Below, piece by piece: positions 18,117-27,688 of a stretch of 41,982 nucleotides of DNA. The stretch spans positions 1 through 41,982 of the forward strand of contig NZ_JAVDDS010000035.1 in the NCBI RefSeq assembly GCF_030848475.1. The letters are read 5' to 3'. Each line of letters starts with the position of its first letter. The first letter of the stretch is position 1. Both the position numbers and the translations under genes were made by a program. The DNA is from Herbivorax alkaliphila. GTDB taxonomy: Bacteria; Bacillota; Clostridia; Acetivibrionales; Acetivibrionaceae. The notes under the pieces are model-generated. The model had not been told where the DNA came from. It did not search any database and worked only from the letters and a program-made list of their open reading frames with translations.

Positions 18117-18346
18117 TTATGCTGATTTATTCAAGTTGTTCATCCAATCATCAAAATGCTTTGCAGGAATTCTAATAGTACTTTTTATCTGAATGACTCA
18201 TCTAAAAATAAACTCGGCAAAAAATTAATACTATTGTCTAACGGAATAGGATTAATATTAGCTTCCTGCAGTAGTTTTAAATATTTGCGTGTTGTTTGTA
18301 TGCTTGTATCCATCTTTTTAATAGCTTTAGTGATCCCGGTATTGAC
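18117..18346 (-). pseudogene. Gene debris beside the ssrA 3' end
   Basis: Two adjacent minus-strand frames look coding but have no start: one contains TTRKYLKLLQEANINPIPLD and stops at 18185-18187; the next reads IKSTIRIPAKHFDDWMNNLN and stops at 18117-18119. The second resembles the C-terminal end of small excisionase/HTH DNA-binding proteins. This suggests remnants of an inserted element. Between 18015 and 18515 I see no intact gene; plus-strand and minus-strand frames of 60-80 codons here lack ribosome sites. Confidence 0.28.
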
Positions 18347-18515
18347 TTATACGCTTCTTGAATGTATCTTTCCGATGCTATTGAAGAAAAATGGAAATTA
18401 ATTTTTAGACGACGCCTCACACGTAGTACATATTGAATCAACTTGTCCCCCCTAAAAACAACGAAAGCCACTGAAATCAGTGACTTTACATTGTATCAAA
18501 ATTTGAGTTTTAATA

Positions 18516-18903
18516 TGGTGGAGGCGAGGGGAATCGAACCCCTGTCCGAAACTGTTTCCACAAGAGCTTCTCCGGGTGCAGCTCTTACTTTAAACATTCC
18601 CTTACTGCATCGCCTAAGAGCCGGCTATACAGCTTGGTATCCTTTTAAATCCGCCGCAGACCAAGGATACATCTACGGTAGTTTTAGCATTTAACCTTCC
18701 CATGCAAAAGGCCTGACTTAATGACGCCAGCTACCCAAGGTGCAGGAACCCTAGACTGACGGGCTGCCTGTATTTAGGCAGCAGCTAAAACGTTATTATC
18801 GTTATTAGCATTTAATTTAAACTCTCGTTTTTTAAAGAGGCCAACGAGAATCCTCTACCCGCTACTCCAGTTTCAACAACCCCGTCGAAACCATTACGCC
18901 CCC
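18516..18903 (-). ncRNA. ssrA: Transfer-messenger RNA
   Basis: The 5' end GGGGGCGTAATGGTTTCGAC (from 18903) and the 3' end GGTTCGATTCCCC then CGCCTCCACCA (to 18516) are diagnostic. The seven-base acceptor stem GGGGGCG/CGCCTCC pairs with one G-U, and CCA is encoded. The tag reading frame at 18774-18809 gives ANNDNNVLAAA followed by TAA, so the full degradation tag would be that sequence after the alanine carried by tmRNA. It rescues stalled ribosomes together with SmpB, encoded just upstream. No separate promoter is convincing in the 26-base gap to smpB, so it may be co-transcribed. Confidence 0.97.
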
Positions 18904-18929
18904 ATATATAAATATTAACTTGTCAAAAT

Positions 18930-19397
18930 TTAATACCTTAAATTATCCTTTAACCTTTTTTCAATCTGTCTTTCGGCATCCTTCTTTGCAATATCCTGTC
19001 TCTTGTCATAAATCTTTTTACCTTTTCCAACACCCAAACCAACTTTCACTTTACCTCTCTTAAAATAAACCTCAGTTGGAACTAATGTCATTCCCTTTTG
19101 CTGAATATAGCCTACAAGCTTGTTTATTTCATATTTGTGCAAAAGAAGCTTTCTTCTTCTTAGAGGATCTTTATTAAAAATATTTCCCTGCTCATAAGGG
19201 CTAATATGCATACCCTCTATAAACGCTTCACCATCTTTTATAATGGCATAACTGTCCTTAAGGTTAACTTTCCCAGCTCTTATAGACTTTACTTCAGTAC
19301 CAACTAAAGCAATGCCTGCTTCTAAAGTGTCCTCTATAAAATATTCTTTTCTGGCTTTTTTATTTTGTGCAATAACCTTTTTTGCTTCTTTTGACAT
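18930..19397 (-). CDS. smpB: SsrA-binding protein SmpB
   Basis: 155 residues, normal length. Family segments are present: [20 protein letters not shown] at the N-terminus, [20 protein letters not shown], then [11 protein letters not shown] and the basic C-terminal tail [20 protein letters not shown] that enters the ribosomal mRNA channel. It binds tmRNA and brings it to stalled ribosomes. It lies directly upstream of ssrA on the same strand and has a strong promoter at 19521-19548. ATG at 19397 follows GGCGG. Confidence 0.97.
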   Translation of the reverse strand: MSKEAKKVIAQNKKARKEYFIEDTLEAGIALVGTEVKSIRAGKVNLKDSYAIIKDGEAFIEGMHISPYEQGNIFNKDPLRRRKLLLHKYEINKLVGYIQQKGMTLVPTEVYFKRGKVKVGLGVGKGKKIYDKRQDIAKKDAERQIEKRLKDNLRY

Positions 19398-19475
19398 TAT
19401 ACCAACCGCCTGTTAAACTAAAGTTATTATTTAATTGAATTCAAAATGCTTATTACATTCCATATAGATAAAAAT

Positions 19476-19498
19476 AACCCTTCCTGCTTGAAAGGGTA
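19476..19498 (-). promoter_or_regulatory. Hairpin with T-run in the smpB leader
   Basis: On the minus strand ACCCTT (19497-19492) pairs with AAGGGT (19482-19477), followed by TATTTTTATC. It lies about 20 bases after the predicted transcript start and 80 bases before smpB, so it could act as an attenuator. The stem is short (six pairs, perhaps eight with the flanking A-T pairs). Confidence 0.35.
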
Positions 19499-19520
19499 AT
19501 TTATCTGCTTACATTTATTA

Positions 19521-19548
19521 ATTATAACACTTTAAGCTTCTATGTCAA
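19521..19548 (-). promoter_or_regulatory. Consensus sigma-A promoter of smpB-ssrA
   Basis: Minus strand: perfect TTGACA (19543-19548), 16 bases, perfect TATAAT (19521-19526). The leader to ATG 19397 is about 115 bases. Confidence 0.75.
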
Positions 19549-19584
19549 GACTTTAAAATCTTTTAGCCAGAAATTTACAAGCTA

Positions 19585-19613
19585 TTGATTTCATCATTTG
19601 ACTGTGATATATT
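19585..19613 (+). promoter_or_regulatory. Promoter of the A/V-type ATPase operon
   Basis: TTGATT (19585-19590), 17 bases, TATATT (19608-19613). Transcription would begin near 19620, exactly where the foldable leader starts. It is divergent from the smpB promoter, with only about 37 bases between the two -35 boxes. Confidence 0.55.
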
Positions 19614-19620
19614 GAATTCA

Positions 19621-19729
19621 TGCCTTTTAGTAATGGCTAAGTAATAATATCCGATTCTCGTCGACCAAAACCCTTTAATTCATTGGGATTTTGTCCTTGA
19701 GAATACCAAATTATTTCTAAGGCATTACT
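19621..19729 (+). promoter_or_regulatory. Long structured 5' leader of the ATPase operon
   Basis: Nested pairings span the whole leader: AGTAATG (19629-19635)/CATTACT (19723-19729); AATAAT (19643-19648)/ATTATT (19710-19715); ATTCTC (19654-19659)/GAGAAT (19699-19704); and a central arm in which CAAAA (19666-19670) pairs TTTTG (19689-19693) and CCC (19671-19673) pairs GGG (19685-19687). TGCCTT (19621-19626) can alternatively pair AAGGCA (19719-19724), competing with the outermost stem. Such alternative base pairing is what a switch would need, but this is pairing by eye only. No known riboswitch consensus was recognised. Confidence 0.4.
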
Positions 19730-19762
19730 TTAGTTAATTATAATTGTTGGAGAGTTTAAAAC

Positions 19763-20077
19763 ATGGATAGAGTAGTTGAAAAAATTGTTGAAATTGAATA
19801 TAAAGCTCAGAGCATTGTAAACGAAGTACTTCACAATTGTGAATATCATTCAGATGCTCAAATAAAAGAAGAAATACAAAAAGAAAGGGATCGTATTTTC
19901 TCTTCTGTTATTCAAAAAATTGAAAAAGAAAGAGATCATAAATTAAATTATGCAAATGTGCAGGCAAAAAAAATTACCCATGATGCAGAATCTAAAGCTT
20001 CAAACTTAAATAGAATGATGGCCTCTAACAAGGACAAGTGGGTAAAATGTCTTTTAGGCAATATTTTAGGGGAGTGA
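19763..20077 (+). CDS. A/V-type ATPase peripheral stalk subunit (G/H type)
   Basis: 104 residues, highly charged and heptad-like from about residue 10 to 90 (KEEIQKERDRIFSSVIQKIE), as expected for the coiled-coil stalk partner of subunit E. It opens the operon, six bases before subunit C. In A/V-type ATPases the E-G(H) heterodimer holds the catalytic head still. Sequence identity in this subunit is always low, so the call rests on size, composition and position. TTGGAGAG lies upstream of ATG 19763. Confidence 0.75.
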   Translation: MDRVVEKIVEIEYKAQSIVNEVLHNCEYHSDAQIKEEIQKERDRIFSSVIQKIEKERDHKLNYANVQAKKITHDAESKASNLNRMMASNKDKWVKCLLGNILGE

Positions 20078-20083
20078 GCAATA

Positions 20084-21139
20084 ATGGTTAGCTCTTATCT
20101 TAAATATGCTTCAACTATTACAAAGACAAGATCCCTTTATGGAAAACTTCTTTCAAAAGATGATTATAATGAAATAATAGAGAAGAAAGATGTTCATGAT
20201 GTTGCCGCGTATTTGAAAAACAATACATACTATGGCAATATTTTGGTGGACGTAAATGAAAATATAGTTCACAGGGGAGAGCTTGAAAAAATTTTAAAAA
20301 CTTCTGTGCAAAATGATTATGCAAAGCTTTTAAAATTTTTAAGAGGTAAGGCAAAAAAATTCCTTGAAACTATATTTCTTCGATATGAAATCGAAGACTT
20401 AAAAATTATTTTGAGAATTTTATCTACAGATCAACCAAATGAACTGGAATTTGAATCCTTGGTTTTTTTGACTAGGTACAGCGAGCTCGATAGAGACAAA
20501 CTTGTACTCTCTGAAAGTGTAACCGAATTTATAGAAAACCTTAAGGGTACGGAATATTATAATGTTTTAGCACCCTTTGCCACAATAAAAGAACGTCAGA
20601 AACTATTTGATATAGAAATGGCTTTAGACATTCACTTTTTTAAAATGGTGTTAGATGCTAAAGATAGGCTTTTGTCAGGAAGTGACAGGAAAATTGTAAA
20701 TGATATATATGGTATTGAAATAGATATATTAAATATATTCTGGATATACAGATGTATAAAATTTTTTGACATGCCCAAAGAGGTTATTTTAAATCACGTA
20801 ATACCTCATTGGCATAATTTAAACAGAAGACAGCTAATTGATCTTTCGTCTTGTAAAAATATGGAAGAATTTAAGGGGATTATATCAAATACAAAGTATA
20901 GAAAAATTTTAAAATCAGAAGAAGAACCGATGTGGGAAAAGAATTATATGTTCTTTTTGTATAAGTTATACAAAAAACAACTTTACAACGGAGACAACAA
21001 TTTTGGTACAGTTATGGCATATCTTCGTCTTAAAGAAATGGATATAAAAAATATCATTACAATTATTGAAGGAATAAGATATAGCTTGCCAAAAGAAGAA
21101 GTAAAAAAATTCGTTGTAGTTCATTGGAGTGAGGTGTAA
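20084..21139 (+). CDS. atpC: A/V-type ATPase subunit C (V0 d/AC39 type)
   Basis: 351 residues, all-helical soluble protein of the V-ATPase d/C family. Typical features are the N-terminal YLKYASTITKTRSLYGKLLS, DIYGIEIDILNIFWIYRCIK near residues 206-225, and the C-terminal VMAYLRLKEMDIKNIITIIE. This funnel-shaped subunit links the central shaft to the c-ring. It starts six bases after the stalk subunit and ends five bases before subunit I. Its place before I and K is unlike the usual I-K-E-C-F order. Confidence 0.9.
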   Translation: MVSSYLKYASTITKTRSLYGKLLSKDDYNEIIEKKDVHDVAAYLKNNTYYGNILVDVNENIVHRGELEKILKTSVQNDYAKLLKFLRGKAKKFLETIFLRYEIEDLKIILRILSTDQPNELEFESLVFLTRYSELDRDKLVLSESVTEFIENLKGTEYYNVLAPFATIKERQKLFDIEMALDIHFFKMVLDAKDRLLSGSDRKIVNDIYGIEIDILNIFWIYRCIKFFDMPKEVILNHVIPHWHNLNRRQLIDLSSCKNMEEFKGIISNTKYRKILKSEEEPMWEKNYMFFLYKLYKKQLYNGDNNFGTVMAYLRLKEMDIKNIITIIEGIRYSLPKEEVKKFVVVHWSEV

Positions 21140-21143
21140 TACT

Positions 21144-23051
21144 GTGTCTATATTAAAAATGAAATTTATAAATATTGTAGGACCAAAAGATCAATTTGAT
21201 GATTTTGTATCAAACCATATAGCAAACAGTGGCATTCAACTTGAGTATGCCCTTGGAATCTTAGAAGGAATTAAAGGACTTTCGCCTTATAGTGATGATA
21301 ATTCACACTGTGTACTGGTTAAAAGGTGTTCTTCTCTTTTAGAGTCTATGGGAATTAGTGAAAATTCTCTTGTTGACATACATAAAACTGAAAACATTAT
21401 GCCTTCTGATGATATTTTTAATAAATTGGACTGGCTTGAAAATGAATTTGAAAGATTAACATCAAAAAAATCTGACATTAAACACCAGCTCGAAGAAAGC
21501 TTTCATGTGGAAAAACAGCTTGAAATGTTGTCAAATATTGATGTAGATTTAAATCGCTTTTTTAATTTTGAGTTTATTAAGTTTCGCTTTGGTAAAATGC
21601 CAAAAAAGAGCTTTAATCAATTACAATTGTATTTAGATGAACTTGAATGTATTTTAATTCCTGTTTCAAGCGATAAAGAATGGGTTTGGATAATATACTT
21701 TACACCTGATATATACTGGGAGAAAGTTGATGGTATTTTATCTTCTCTATACTTTGAACGTACCAGAATTTCAGGTGATTTAAAAGGTACTCCTTCCGAA
21801 GCCTTAGCCTTATTAGAAGAAAAAATATCTTCTTTGAAAGAAGATTTAAAAGATACTGAAAAACGTATTGATGAATTCATTGCTGAAAACAGAGATACAG
21901 CTATTGAGGTTTATAATTCATTCCAGAACTTAAATCGTATCTGCGAGATAAAAAAATACGTTGCTCAAACTAAAGACTCTTTTTATATCCTAGGCTGGAT
22001 ACCTAAAAAGGAATTAGATAAACTTATACCTGTGTTTGAAAAATATAAAGATATAAGCTTTATTGTTGAAGAACCTGATATGGTTAAACATACAAGACCA
22101 CCAACAGAACTTAAAAACAACAGTATCTTTCGCCCATTCGAAACTTTAGTTAAAATGTACGGACTTCCTTCATACAATGAAATTGACCCAACTACTTTTG
22201 TTGCCATAACTTATTTTTTAATGTTTGGAATAATGTTTGGAGACGTAGGGCAAGGATTAGTTCTGTTTTTATTTGGATTTATCCTTATGAAAAAGAAAAT
22301 TAAGCTAGGTGGAGTAATAACTGGTGCTAGTATTTCATCCATTCTTTTTGGATTTTTGTACGGAAGTGTTTTTGGTTTTGAGGACTGGATTCCTCACCTT
22401 TGGATGGAACCTATGGCCAATATAAATGAATTTCTTATTTTTGGTGTTGTTGTTGGATTGATACTGATTTCATCCTCAATGATTTTAAACATTATAAACG
22501 GTATAAAATCAAAAAACATTGTGAGAGTTTTATTTGATAAAAATGGACTTGCAGGTTTCACTTTTTATTGGCTTGCTATTTTGTTTGTGCTTTACTTTTT
22601 TAATACTGGAAGGGTCTTTGTATCAATTGGCTTTATTGCTCTTTGTTTGCTTTTGCCAATAACGGCTATATTTTTCAAAGATCCTATAGACAATTACATT
22701 CACAAAAAAAGAGTTTTCCCTGAAAAAAAGTTTGGTTTTTTTGTTGAAACATTTTTTGAACTGTTTGAAACTGTCTTGTCCTTTGCAAGTAACACATTAT
22801 CATTTATAAGACTTAGTGCATTTGCCTTAAACCATGCTGGACTTTTCATGGCAGTATTAATGCTGGCAAATATGATAGAGGGAGTTGGCAGTGTCATAGA
22901 AATTATTTTAGGAAATCTACTTATTATAGCTTTAGAAGGACTGATTGTTGGTATTCAGGCACTGCGTCTTGAGTACTATGAATTATTTGGAAGATTTTTT
23001 ACAGGTGGAGGCAAAGTCTATCATCCGTTAAAAAATGAAAATATATTATAA
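21144..23051 (+). CDS. atpI: A/V-type ATPase membrane subunit I (a-subunit)
   Basis: 635 residues from GTG 21144; this start is chosen because GGAGTGAGGTG lies just before it and SILKMKFINIVGPKDQFD is the usual beginning. The N-terminal half is soluble with coiled coils (ALLEEKISSLKEDLKDTEKR). The C-terminal half has about seven membrane spans, beginning with YFLMFGIMFGDVGQGLVLFL near residue 360 and including NTLSFIRLSAFALNHAGLFM near 560, which carries the conserved arginine that faces the c-ring. It forms the ion path together with subunit K. Sodium or proton use cannot be settled from this subunit by eye. Confidence 0.95.
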   Translation: MSILKMKFINIVGPKDQFDDFVSNHIANSGIQLEYALGILEGIKGLSPYSDDNSHCVLVKRCSSLLESMGISENSLVDIHKTENIMPSDDIFNKLDWLENEFERLTSKKSDIKHQLEESFHVEKQLEMLSNIDVDLNRFFNFEFIKFRFGKMPKKSFNQLQLYLDELECILIPVSSDKEWVWIIYFTPDIYWEKVDGILSSLYFERTRISGDLKGTPSEALALLEEKISSLKEDLKDTEKRIDEFIAENRDTAIEVYNSFQNLNRICEIKKYVAQTKDSFYILGWIPKKELDKLIPVFEKYKDISFIVEEPDMVKHTRPPTELKNNSIFRPFETLVKMYGLPSYNEIDPTTFVAITYFLMFGIMFGDVGQGLVLFLFGFILMKKKIKLGGVITGASISSILFGFLYGSVFGFEDWIPHLWMEPMANINEFLIFGVVVGLILISSSMILNIINGIKSKNIVRVLFDKNGLAGFTFYWLAILFVLYFFNTGRVFVSIGFIALCLLLPITAIFFKDPIDNYIHKKRVFPEKKFGFFVETFFELFETVLSFASNTLSFIRLSAFALNHAGLFMAVLMLANMIEGVGSVIEIILGNLLIIALEGLIVGIQALRLEYYELFGRFFTGGGKVYHPLKNENIL

Positions 23052-23071
23052 ATAATAGAGGAGGGTTTATA

Positions 23072-23503
23072 GTGGAGTTTATTTTAGGTTTTACAATTTT
23101 TATGATTTTACTAACAGTAGCTTTAGGTGTATATCAGATTAAAAAAGGTCTTTCTGGTAAAAACGCAAAAAAAATACTTGGAATTAATATTGTGGCAGTA
23201 TTTGGTCTGTTGCTATTTACCACAACATTAATATACTCAGGTTACATGCCTGTTTTTGCTCAGGGATCTGAAACAGTAGGTGCACAGGAAGTAAATGGTC
23301 TTGGACTTATAGCGGCTGCCCTTTCAACAGGTCTTGCAGCAATCGGTGCTGGAATTGCTGTTGCTATATCAAGCTCTGCTGCATTAGGGGCAATAAGTGA
23401 GAATTCAAGCCTTCTTGGAAAAACCCTTATATTTGTTGGGCTTTCAGAAGGTATTGCAATTTATGGCTTGATAGTTTCCATATTAATTTTAGGAAGGCTG
23501 TAA
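23072..23503 (+). CDS. atpK: A/V-type ATPase proteolipid subunit K (c-ring)
   Basis: 143 residues with about four membrane spans. The second hairpin has the glycine- and alanine-rich helix GLAAIGAGIAVAISSSAALG and the ion-binding glutamate in VGLSEGIAIYGL (E126). The first hairpin lacks a matching acidic residue and does not look like a copy of the second, so each subunit carries one ion-binding carboxylate. The N-terminal pair of helices ends in YMPVFAQG, which resembles a cleavable-signal boundary. GAGGAGG precedes GTG 23072. The three-codon region around E126 matches clostridial K subunits. Confidence 0.93.
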   Translation: MEFILGFTIFMILLTVALGVYQIKKGLSGKNAKKILGINIVAVFGLLLFTTTLIYSGYMPVFAQGSETVGAQEVNGLGLIAAALSTGLAAIGAGIAVAISSSAALGAISENSSLLGKTLIFVGLSEGIAIYGLIVSILILGRL

Positions 23504-23507
23504 AGAT

Positions 23508-23816
23508 ATGAAAATGTTTTTAATAAGTGATAATGTAGATTCTCTTACAGGAATGCGTTTAGCAGGCATAAAAGGAGTTGTAGTTCACGAGAAAAAAGAA
23601 ATTCTTAAAGCCTTTGAAGATGTGTTTAAAGATGAGGAAATACAAATAGTGCTTATCACTGAAAAATTAGTTGATATTGTTCCAGATTATATTTTAGACA
23701 TAAGATTAAACAGAAAATATCCACTTATTGTAGAAATACCTGACAGGCACGGATCAAAAAAACCACCTGATTCAATATTGAAATTTATAGAAGATTCCAT
23801 GGGGCTTAAGTCTTGA
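23508..23816 (+). CDS. atpF: A/V-type ATPase subunit F
   Basis: 102 residues. It starts MKMFLISDNVDSLTGMRLAG and contains IQIVLITEKLVDIVPDYI and PLIVEIPDRHG, the normal pattern of this small Rossmann-like central-shaft subunit. It starts four bases after subunit K and is followed almost at once by subunit E. Confidence 0.92.
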   Translation: MKMFLISDNVDSLTGMRLAGIKGVVVHEKKEILKAFEDVFKDEEIQIVLITEKLVDIVPDYILDIRLNRKYPLIVEIPDRHGSKKPPDSILKFIEDSMGLKS

Positions 23817-23826
23817 GGTGATATTA

Positions 23827-24423
23827 TTGGCTACCATAAATGAAAAATTGGATAAGTTTAGTAAAATAGCTTTAGAAGAAGCTACAAAAAAAAGAGATGA
23901 AATACTTCAACAAATGAAAAAAGAAAAAGATGCTTTAATGCATCAAAAAAAGGAAGAATTCCAATTACAGGCACAGGAATTTTTAAAAAAAGAGCTTCAA
24001 TTTTTAGAAAAAGAGAAAAATGACATTATTTCAAAATCTTTTTCACAGGCTAGGGAACTCTTGTCTGAAACAAGAGAACGAATAAAAAAGGAAGTCTTTA
24101 ATGAAATTAATGAAAAAATAAATGAATTTATAAATAGTACGGACTATGAAAAATACCTTTTAAACTTAATAAATAACTCGTGTAATTTAGCAGGTAAAGG
24201 AGAATTAGTAGTTTTATTAAGAAAAAAAGATATTGACTTAATTTTAAAAAAAGAAAGAAATCTTTCATCAAAAGCTTCCTTTGAAGAAGCAGAAGATGAA
24301 ATCATAGGTGGTTGCAAGATATTTAATAAAACTATGAACACCTTTATTGACAGCACAATATCTAAAAAACTAGAAGAAGCAAAAGACAGTTTCTTTGAGA
24401 CAAGTTGTCTTAAAATAGACTAA
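23827..24423 (+). CDS. atpE: A/V-type ATPase subunit E (peripheral stalk)
   Basis: 198 residues from TTG 23827; GAGGTGAT just upstream supports this over the GTG at 23818, which lies inside that ribosome site. The N-terminal two-thirds is a long charged coiled coil (LEEATKKRDEILQQMKKEKD) and the C-terminal third is the globular end that contacts subunit B, including GGCKIFNKTMNTFIDSTI. It pairs with the first-gene product to form the stator. Confidence 0.88.
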   Translation: MATINEKLDKFSKIALEEATKKRDEILQQMKKEKDALMHQKKEEFQLQAQEFLKKELQFLEKEKNDIISKSFSQARELLSETRERIKKEVFNEINEKINEFINSTDYEKYLLNLINNSCNLAGKGELVVLLRKKDIDLILKKERNLSSKASFEEAEDEIIGGCKIFNKTMNTFIDSTISKKLEEAKDSFFETSCLKID

Positions 24424-24440
24424 AAGTAGGTGACTTAGAT

Positions 24441-26228
24441 TTGATGGAATCAGATAATCAAAAGCAAGGATATATTTACAGCATTGATGGTCCTGTAATA
24501 AAGGCAAAGGGCAATGTTTTATTTAAAATGCGTGAAGTTGTTCTTGTAGGTAATGAAAAATTAATAGGTGAAGTTATTGAGCTTAAAAATAACCTGACAA
24601 TCATTCAGGTACATGAAACTACAACAGGTCTTACTCCTGGAGAACCTGTTGTGCCCACAGGAAAGCCTCTTTCGCTAAAGCTTGCTCCTGGAATAATCGG
24701 AAATGTTTTTGATGGAATTCAAAGACCTCTAAAAACAGCTTCTGAAAAATTTGGCTTATTTATCGAAAGAGGAATAAATCTTTCTGCACTTAACGATAAT
24801 TTCAGATGGCCAGTTCATATTACAGTAAAACCTGGTGATACTGTGACGCCTGGAATGGTTTTTGCAGAAGTACAGGAAACCTCTCTTATTATGCACAAAG
24901 TTATGATTCCCTGCCATATAGAGGGAAAAGTATCTGAGGTGGTTGCTGACGGATACTACACAATAAATGATACATTAATAAATGTAATTTCAAAGAACAA
25001 AAAAACTCATCAACTTCCAATGGTTCAAGAATGGTCTGTAAGAGATACAAGGCCTTATAATAAAAGACTTCTTGTTGGTAGACCTCTTGTTACAGGGCAA
25101 AGGGTTATAGATTCCTTCTTTCCTATGGCTAAAGGAGGAACTGCTGCAATTCCCGGAAGCTTTGGAACTGGAAAAACCATGACACAACATCAAATTGCAA
25201 AATGGTGTGATGCAGATATTATTTTTTATATAGGTTGTGGTGAACGTGGAAATGAAATGACTGAAGTTTTAGAGGAGTTTCCCAAGCTTATTGATCCTCG
25301 AAGTGGTAAGTCCTTAATGGAAAGAACTGTACTTATCGCAAATACTTCTGATATGCCTGTTGCTGCCAGGGAAGCTTCAATATACACAGGAGTTACAATG
25401 GCTGAATATTACAGGGATATGGGTTATGATGTTGCAATAATGGTTGATTCAACTTCAAGGTGGGCAGAAGCATTGAGAGAAATTTCTGGACGACTTGAGG
25501 AGATGCCTGCCGAAGAAGGATTTCCAGCATATCTGTCTTCAAGACTCTCAGAGTTTTATGGACGTGCAGGAATAAACATTAATTTAAACAATACAACTGG
25601 TTCAATTTCAATAATAGGTGCAGTATCTCCTCAAAGTGGAGATTTTTCCGAACCTGTAACACAGAATACCAAACGCTATATAAGGTGTTTTTGGGGACTT
25701 GACAGAAGCCTTGCATATTCTAGGCATTATCCTGCTATAGATTGGCTTTCTAGCTATAGTGAGTACATTAATTCTTTAGCTTCTTGGTATGAGGAAAATG
25801 TAAGTACTTCTTTTGTTAAATGTCGAAATGAGCTTTTAAAAATACTTCAGGAAGAAAGTGGTTTTAAAGAAATTGTAAAGCTTGTTGGAGGCGACATACT
25901 TCCTGATAATCAAAAACTTATTCTTGAAATAGGAAGAGTCATACGCTTAAGTTTCCTTCAACAGGATACTTTTCATTCTGTTGATACTTTTGTGCCATTA
26001 AAAAAACAGTATTTTATGATGGATATAATGCTCTTTTTGTATAATAAATGCCTTGAGCTTTTAAACAATCAACTCCCTATCTCCCTTATAAAAGAGACAG
26101 GGCTTTTTGAAGAAGTAGTTAAAATCAAGTATACCATTTCAAATGATGAGCTTGATAAGTTTGTTGTTTTAAAGAAAAAAATAGAAAGAGAATTAGACCG
26201 TCTTTTAATAGATTATACCAAGGAATAA
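24441..26228 (+). CDS. atpA: A/V-type ATPase catalytic subunit A
   Basis: 595 residues, the normal length. The P-loop is GSFGTGKT (residues 239-246), followed by [19 protein letters not shown] and [17 protein letters not shown]-like segments ([20 protein letters not shown]). The non-homologous region typical of A subunits is present between about 120 and 190. It hydrolyses or makes ATP in the A3B3 head. TTG 24441 and ATG 24444 are both possible starts; AAGTAGGTGA upstream fits either. The operon layout G/H-C-I-K-F-E-A-B-D is complete for a working enzyme. Confidence 0.97.
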   Translation: MMESDNQKQGYIYSIDGPVIKAKGNVLFKMREVVLVGNEKLIGEVIELKNNLTIIQVHETTTGLTPGEPVVPTGKPLSLKLAPGIIGNVFDGIQRPLKTASEKFGLFIERGINLSALNDNFRWPVHITVKPGDTVTPGMVFAEVQETSLIMHKVMIPCHIEGKVSEVVADGYYTINDTLINVISKNKKTHQLPMVQEWSVRDTRPYNKRLLVGRPLVTGQRVIDSFFPMAKGGTAAIPGSFGTGKTMTQHQIAKWCDADIIFYIGCGERGNEMTEVLEEFPKLIDPRSGKSLMERTVLIANTSDMPVAAREASIYTGVTMAEYYRDMGYDVAIMVDSTSRWAEALREISGRLEEMPAEEGFPAYLSSRLSEFYGRAGININLNNTTGSISIIGAVSPQSGDFSEPVTQNTKRYIRCFWGLDRSLAYSRHYPAIDWLSSYSEYINSLASWYEENVSTSFVKCRNELLKILQEESGFKEIVKLVGGDILPDNQKLILEIGRVIRLSFLQQDTFHSVDTFVPLKKQYFMMDIMLFLYNKCLELLNNQLPISLIKETGLFEEVVKIKYTISNDELDKFVVLKKKIERELDRLLIDYTKE

Positions 26229-26281
26229 ACCTAGTAGTATGTTCCTTAGTAAAATAACAGGTTTAAAAAGGAGTAATATTT

Positions 26282-27688
26282 ATGCAGTTAGAATATATTG
26301 GAGTTAAGGGAATTAGCGGACCACTTATTATCCTTGATGGAATTAGTGGAGTTTCTTATGATGAATTAGTAGAAATTAAAGTTGAAGGAGGCGGAATGCG
26401 CCTTGGAAAAGTAGTGGAAATATCAGAAGAATCTACTATAGTCCAAGTATTTGAAGGAACTCAAGATCTTTCTTTAAACAATACAACCACACGTTTTTTA
26501 GGTCATCCTTTCCAGCTACCACTGTCAAAAGAAATTTTAGGAAGAGTTTTTGATGGACTGGGACGCCCTAAAGATAATCTTGGTGCTGTATATCCACATG
26601 TTAGATGGGACATTAATGGTAAACCTGTTAACCCTGTATCTAGAAAATATCCTAGAAATTATATTAATACGGGAATTTCAACAATAGATGGACTTACAAC
26701 CCTTATAAGAGGACAAAAACTCCCTATTTTTTCTGCTAATGGACTTCCCCATGACCAACTTACTGAGCAGTTGGTACGTCAGGCAAAGCTTTCCTCTGAA
26801 GGTGAATCAAACTTTGCCATTGTTTTTGCTGCCATTGGGGTACATCATGATGTGGCTGAAACTTTTAGAAAAAGTTTTGAGGAAAGTGGTGTAATTCAAA
26901 AAGTTGCCATGTTTTTAAACCTTTCTAACGATCCTGTTACCGAAAGGATTATTACTCCCCGATGTGCTCTAACAGCTGCTGAGTACATGGCATATGAACT
27001 TGAAATGCATGTTCTTGTGGTACTTACAGACATGAGTGCATATTGTGAAGCTTTAAGGGAGCTGTCGGCTTCAAGAGGAGAAATTCCAAGCCGAAAGGGG
27101 TTTCCTGGATATATGTATAGTGACTTAACTTCAATTTACGAGAGAGCTGGAATGGTAAAGGAAAAAAACGGATCTATTACACAAATCCCTATACTTACAA
27201 TGCCAAGCGATGATATAACACATCCTATTCCAGACCTTACAGGATACATTACAGAAGGACAAATTGTCCTTGATAGAAACCTTTATCACAAAGGTATCTA
27301 TCCACCTATTAACATTCTTCCTTCTCTTTCAAGACTGATAAAAGACGGAACTGGAAAGGGAATAACTCGTGAAGACCATGGTTTTTGTGCAAGGCAACTA
27401 TTTGCTTCTTACTCAAAAGTTCAAGAGGTACGCTCTTTAGCCTCTGTTATTGGAGAAGATGAATTAAGCCAAGTAGATAAACTTTATATGGAGTTTGGAA
27501 GAGCATTTGAAAAAGACTTTGTATGCCAAAACATTGATAAAGACAGAACCATGGAGCAGACACTAAATATTGGGTGGAAAGTATTGGGCATTCTCCCTAA
27601 AAAAGAACTTGACAGAGTTGATTCTAAGATTCTTGATAAATACCATAAACCACGACAGCATAAAGTGCAAAAAAAGGAGAGTTTTTAA
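26282..27688 (+). CDS. atpB: A/V-type ATPase regulatory subunit B
   Basis: 468 residues. Diagnostic segments are [54 protein letters not shown] and [20 protein letters not shown]. It has no P-loop, as expected for the non-catalytic partner of subunit A. AAAAAGGAG precedes ATG 26282. It joins subunit D with no gap. Confidence 0.97.
   Translation: MQLEYIGVKGISGPLIILDGISGVSYDELVEIKVEGGGMRLGKVVEISEESTIVQVFEGTQDLSLNNTTTRFLGHPFQLPLSKEILGRVFDGLGRPKDNLGAVYPHVRWDINGKPVNPVSRKYPRNYINTGISTIDGLTTLIRGQKLPIFSANGLPHDQLTEQLVRQAKLSSEGESNFAIVFAAIGVHHDVAETFRKSFEESGVIQKVAMFLNLSNDPVTERIITPRCALTAAEYMAYELEMHVLVVLTDMSAYCEALRELSASRGEIPSRKGFPGYMYSDLTSIYERAGMVKEKNGSITQIPILTMPSDDITHPIPDLTGYITEGQIVLDRNLYHKGIYPPINILPSLSRLIKDGTGKGITREDHGFCARQLFASYSKVQEVRSLASVIGEDELSQVDKLYMEFGRAFEKDFVCQNIDKDRTMEQTLNIGWKVLGILPKKELDRVDSKILDKYHKPRQHKVQKKESF

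Noticed and set aside
18156-18401. 81-codon plus-strand membrane-like frame
   Set aside because: It has no ribosome site and lies antisense to protein-like debris; hydrophobicity comes from AT-rich codons.
18443-18694. 83-codon plus-strand frame across the tmRNA
   Set aside because: It is the complement of ssrA; such frames are a common false gene call.
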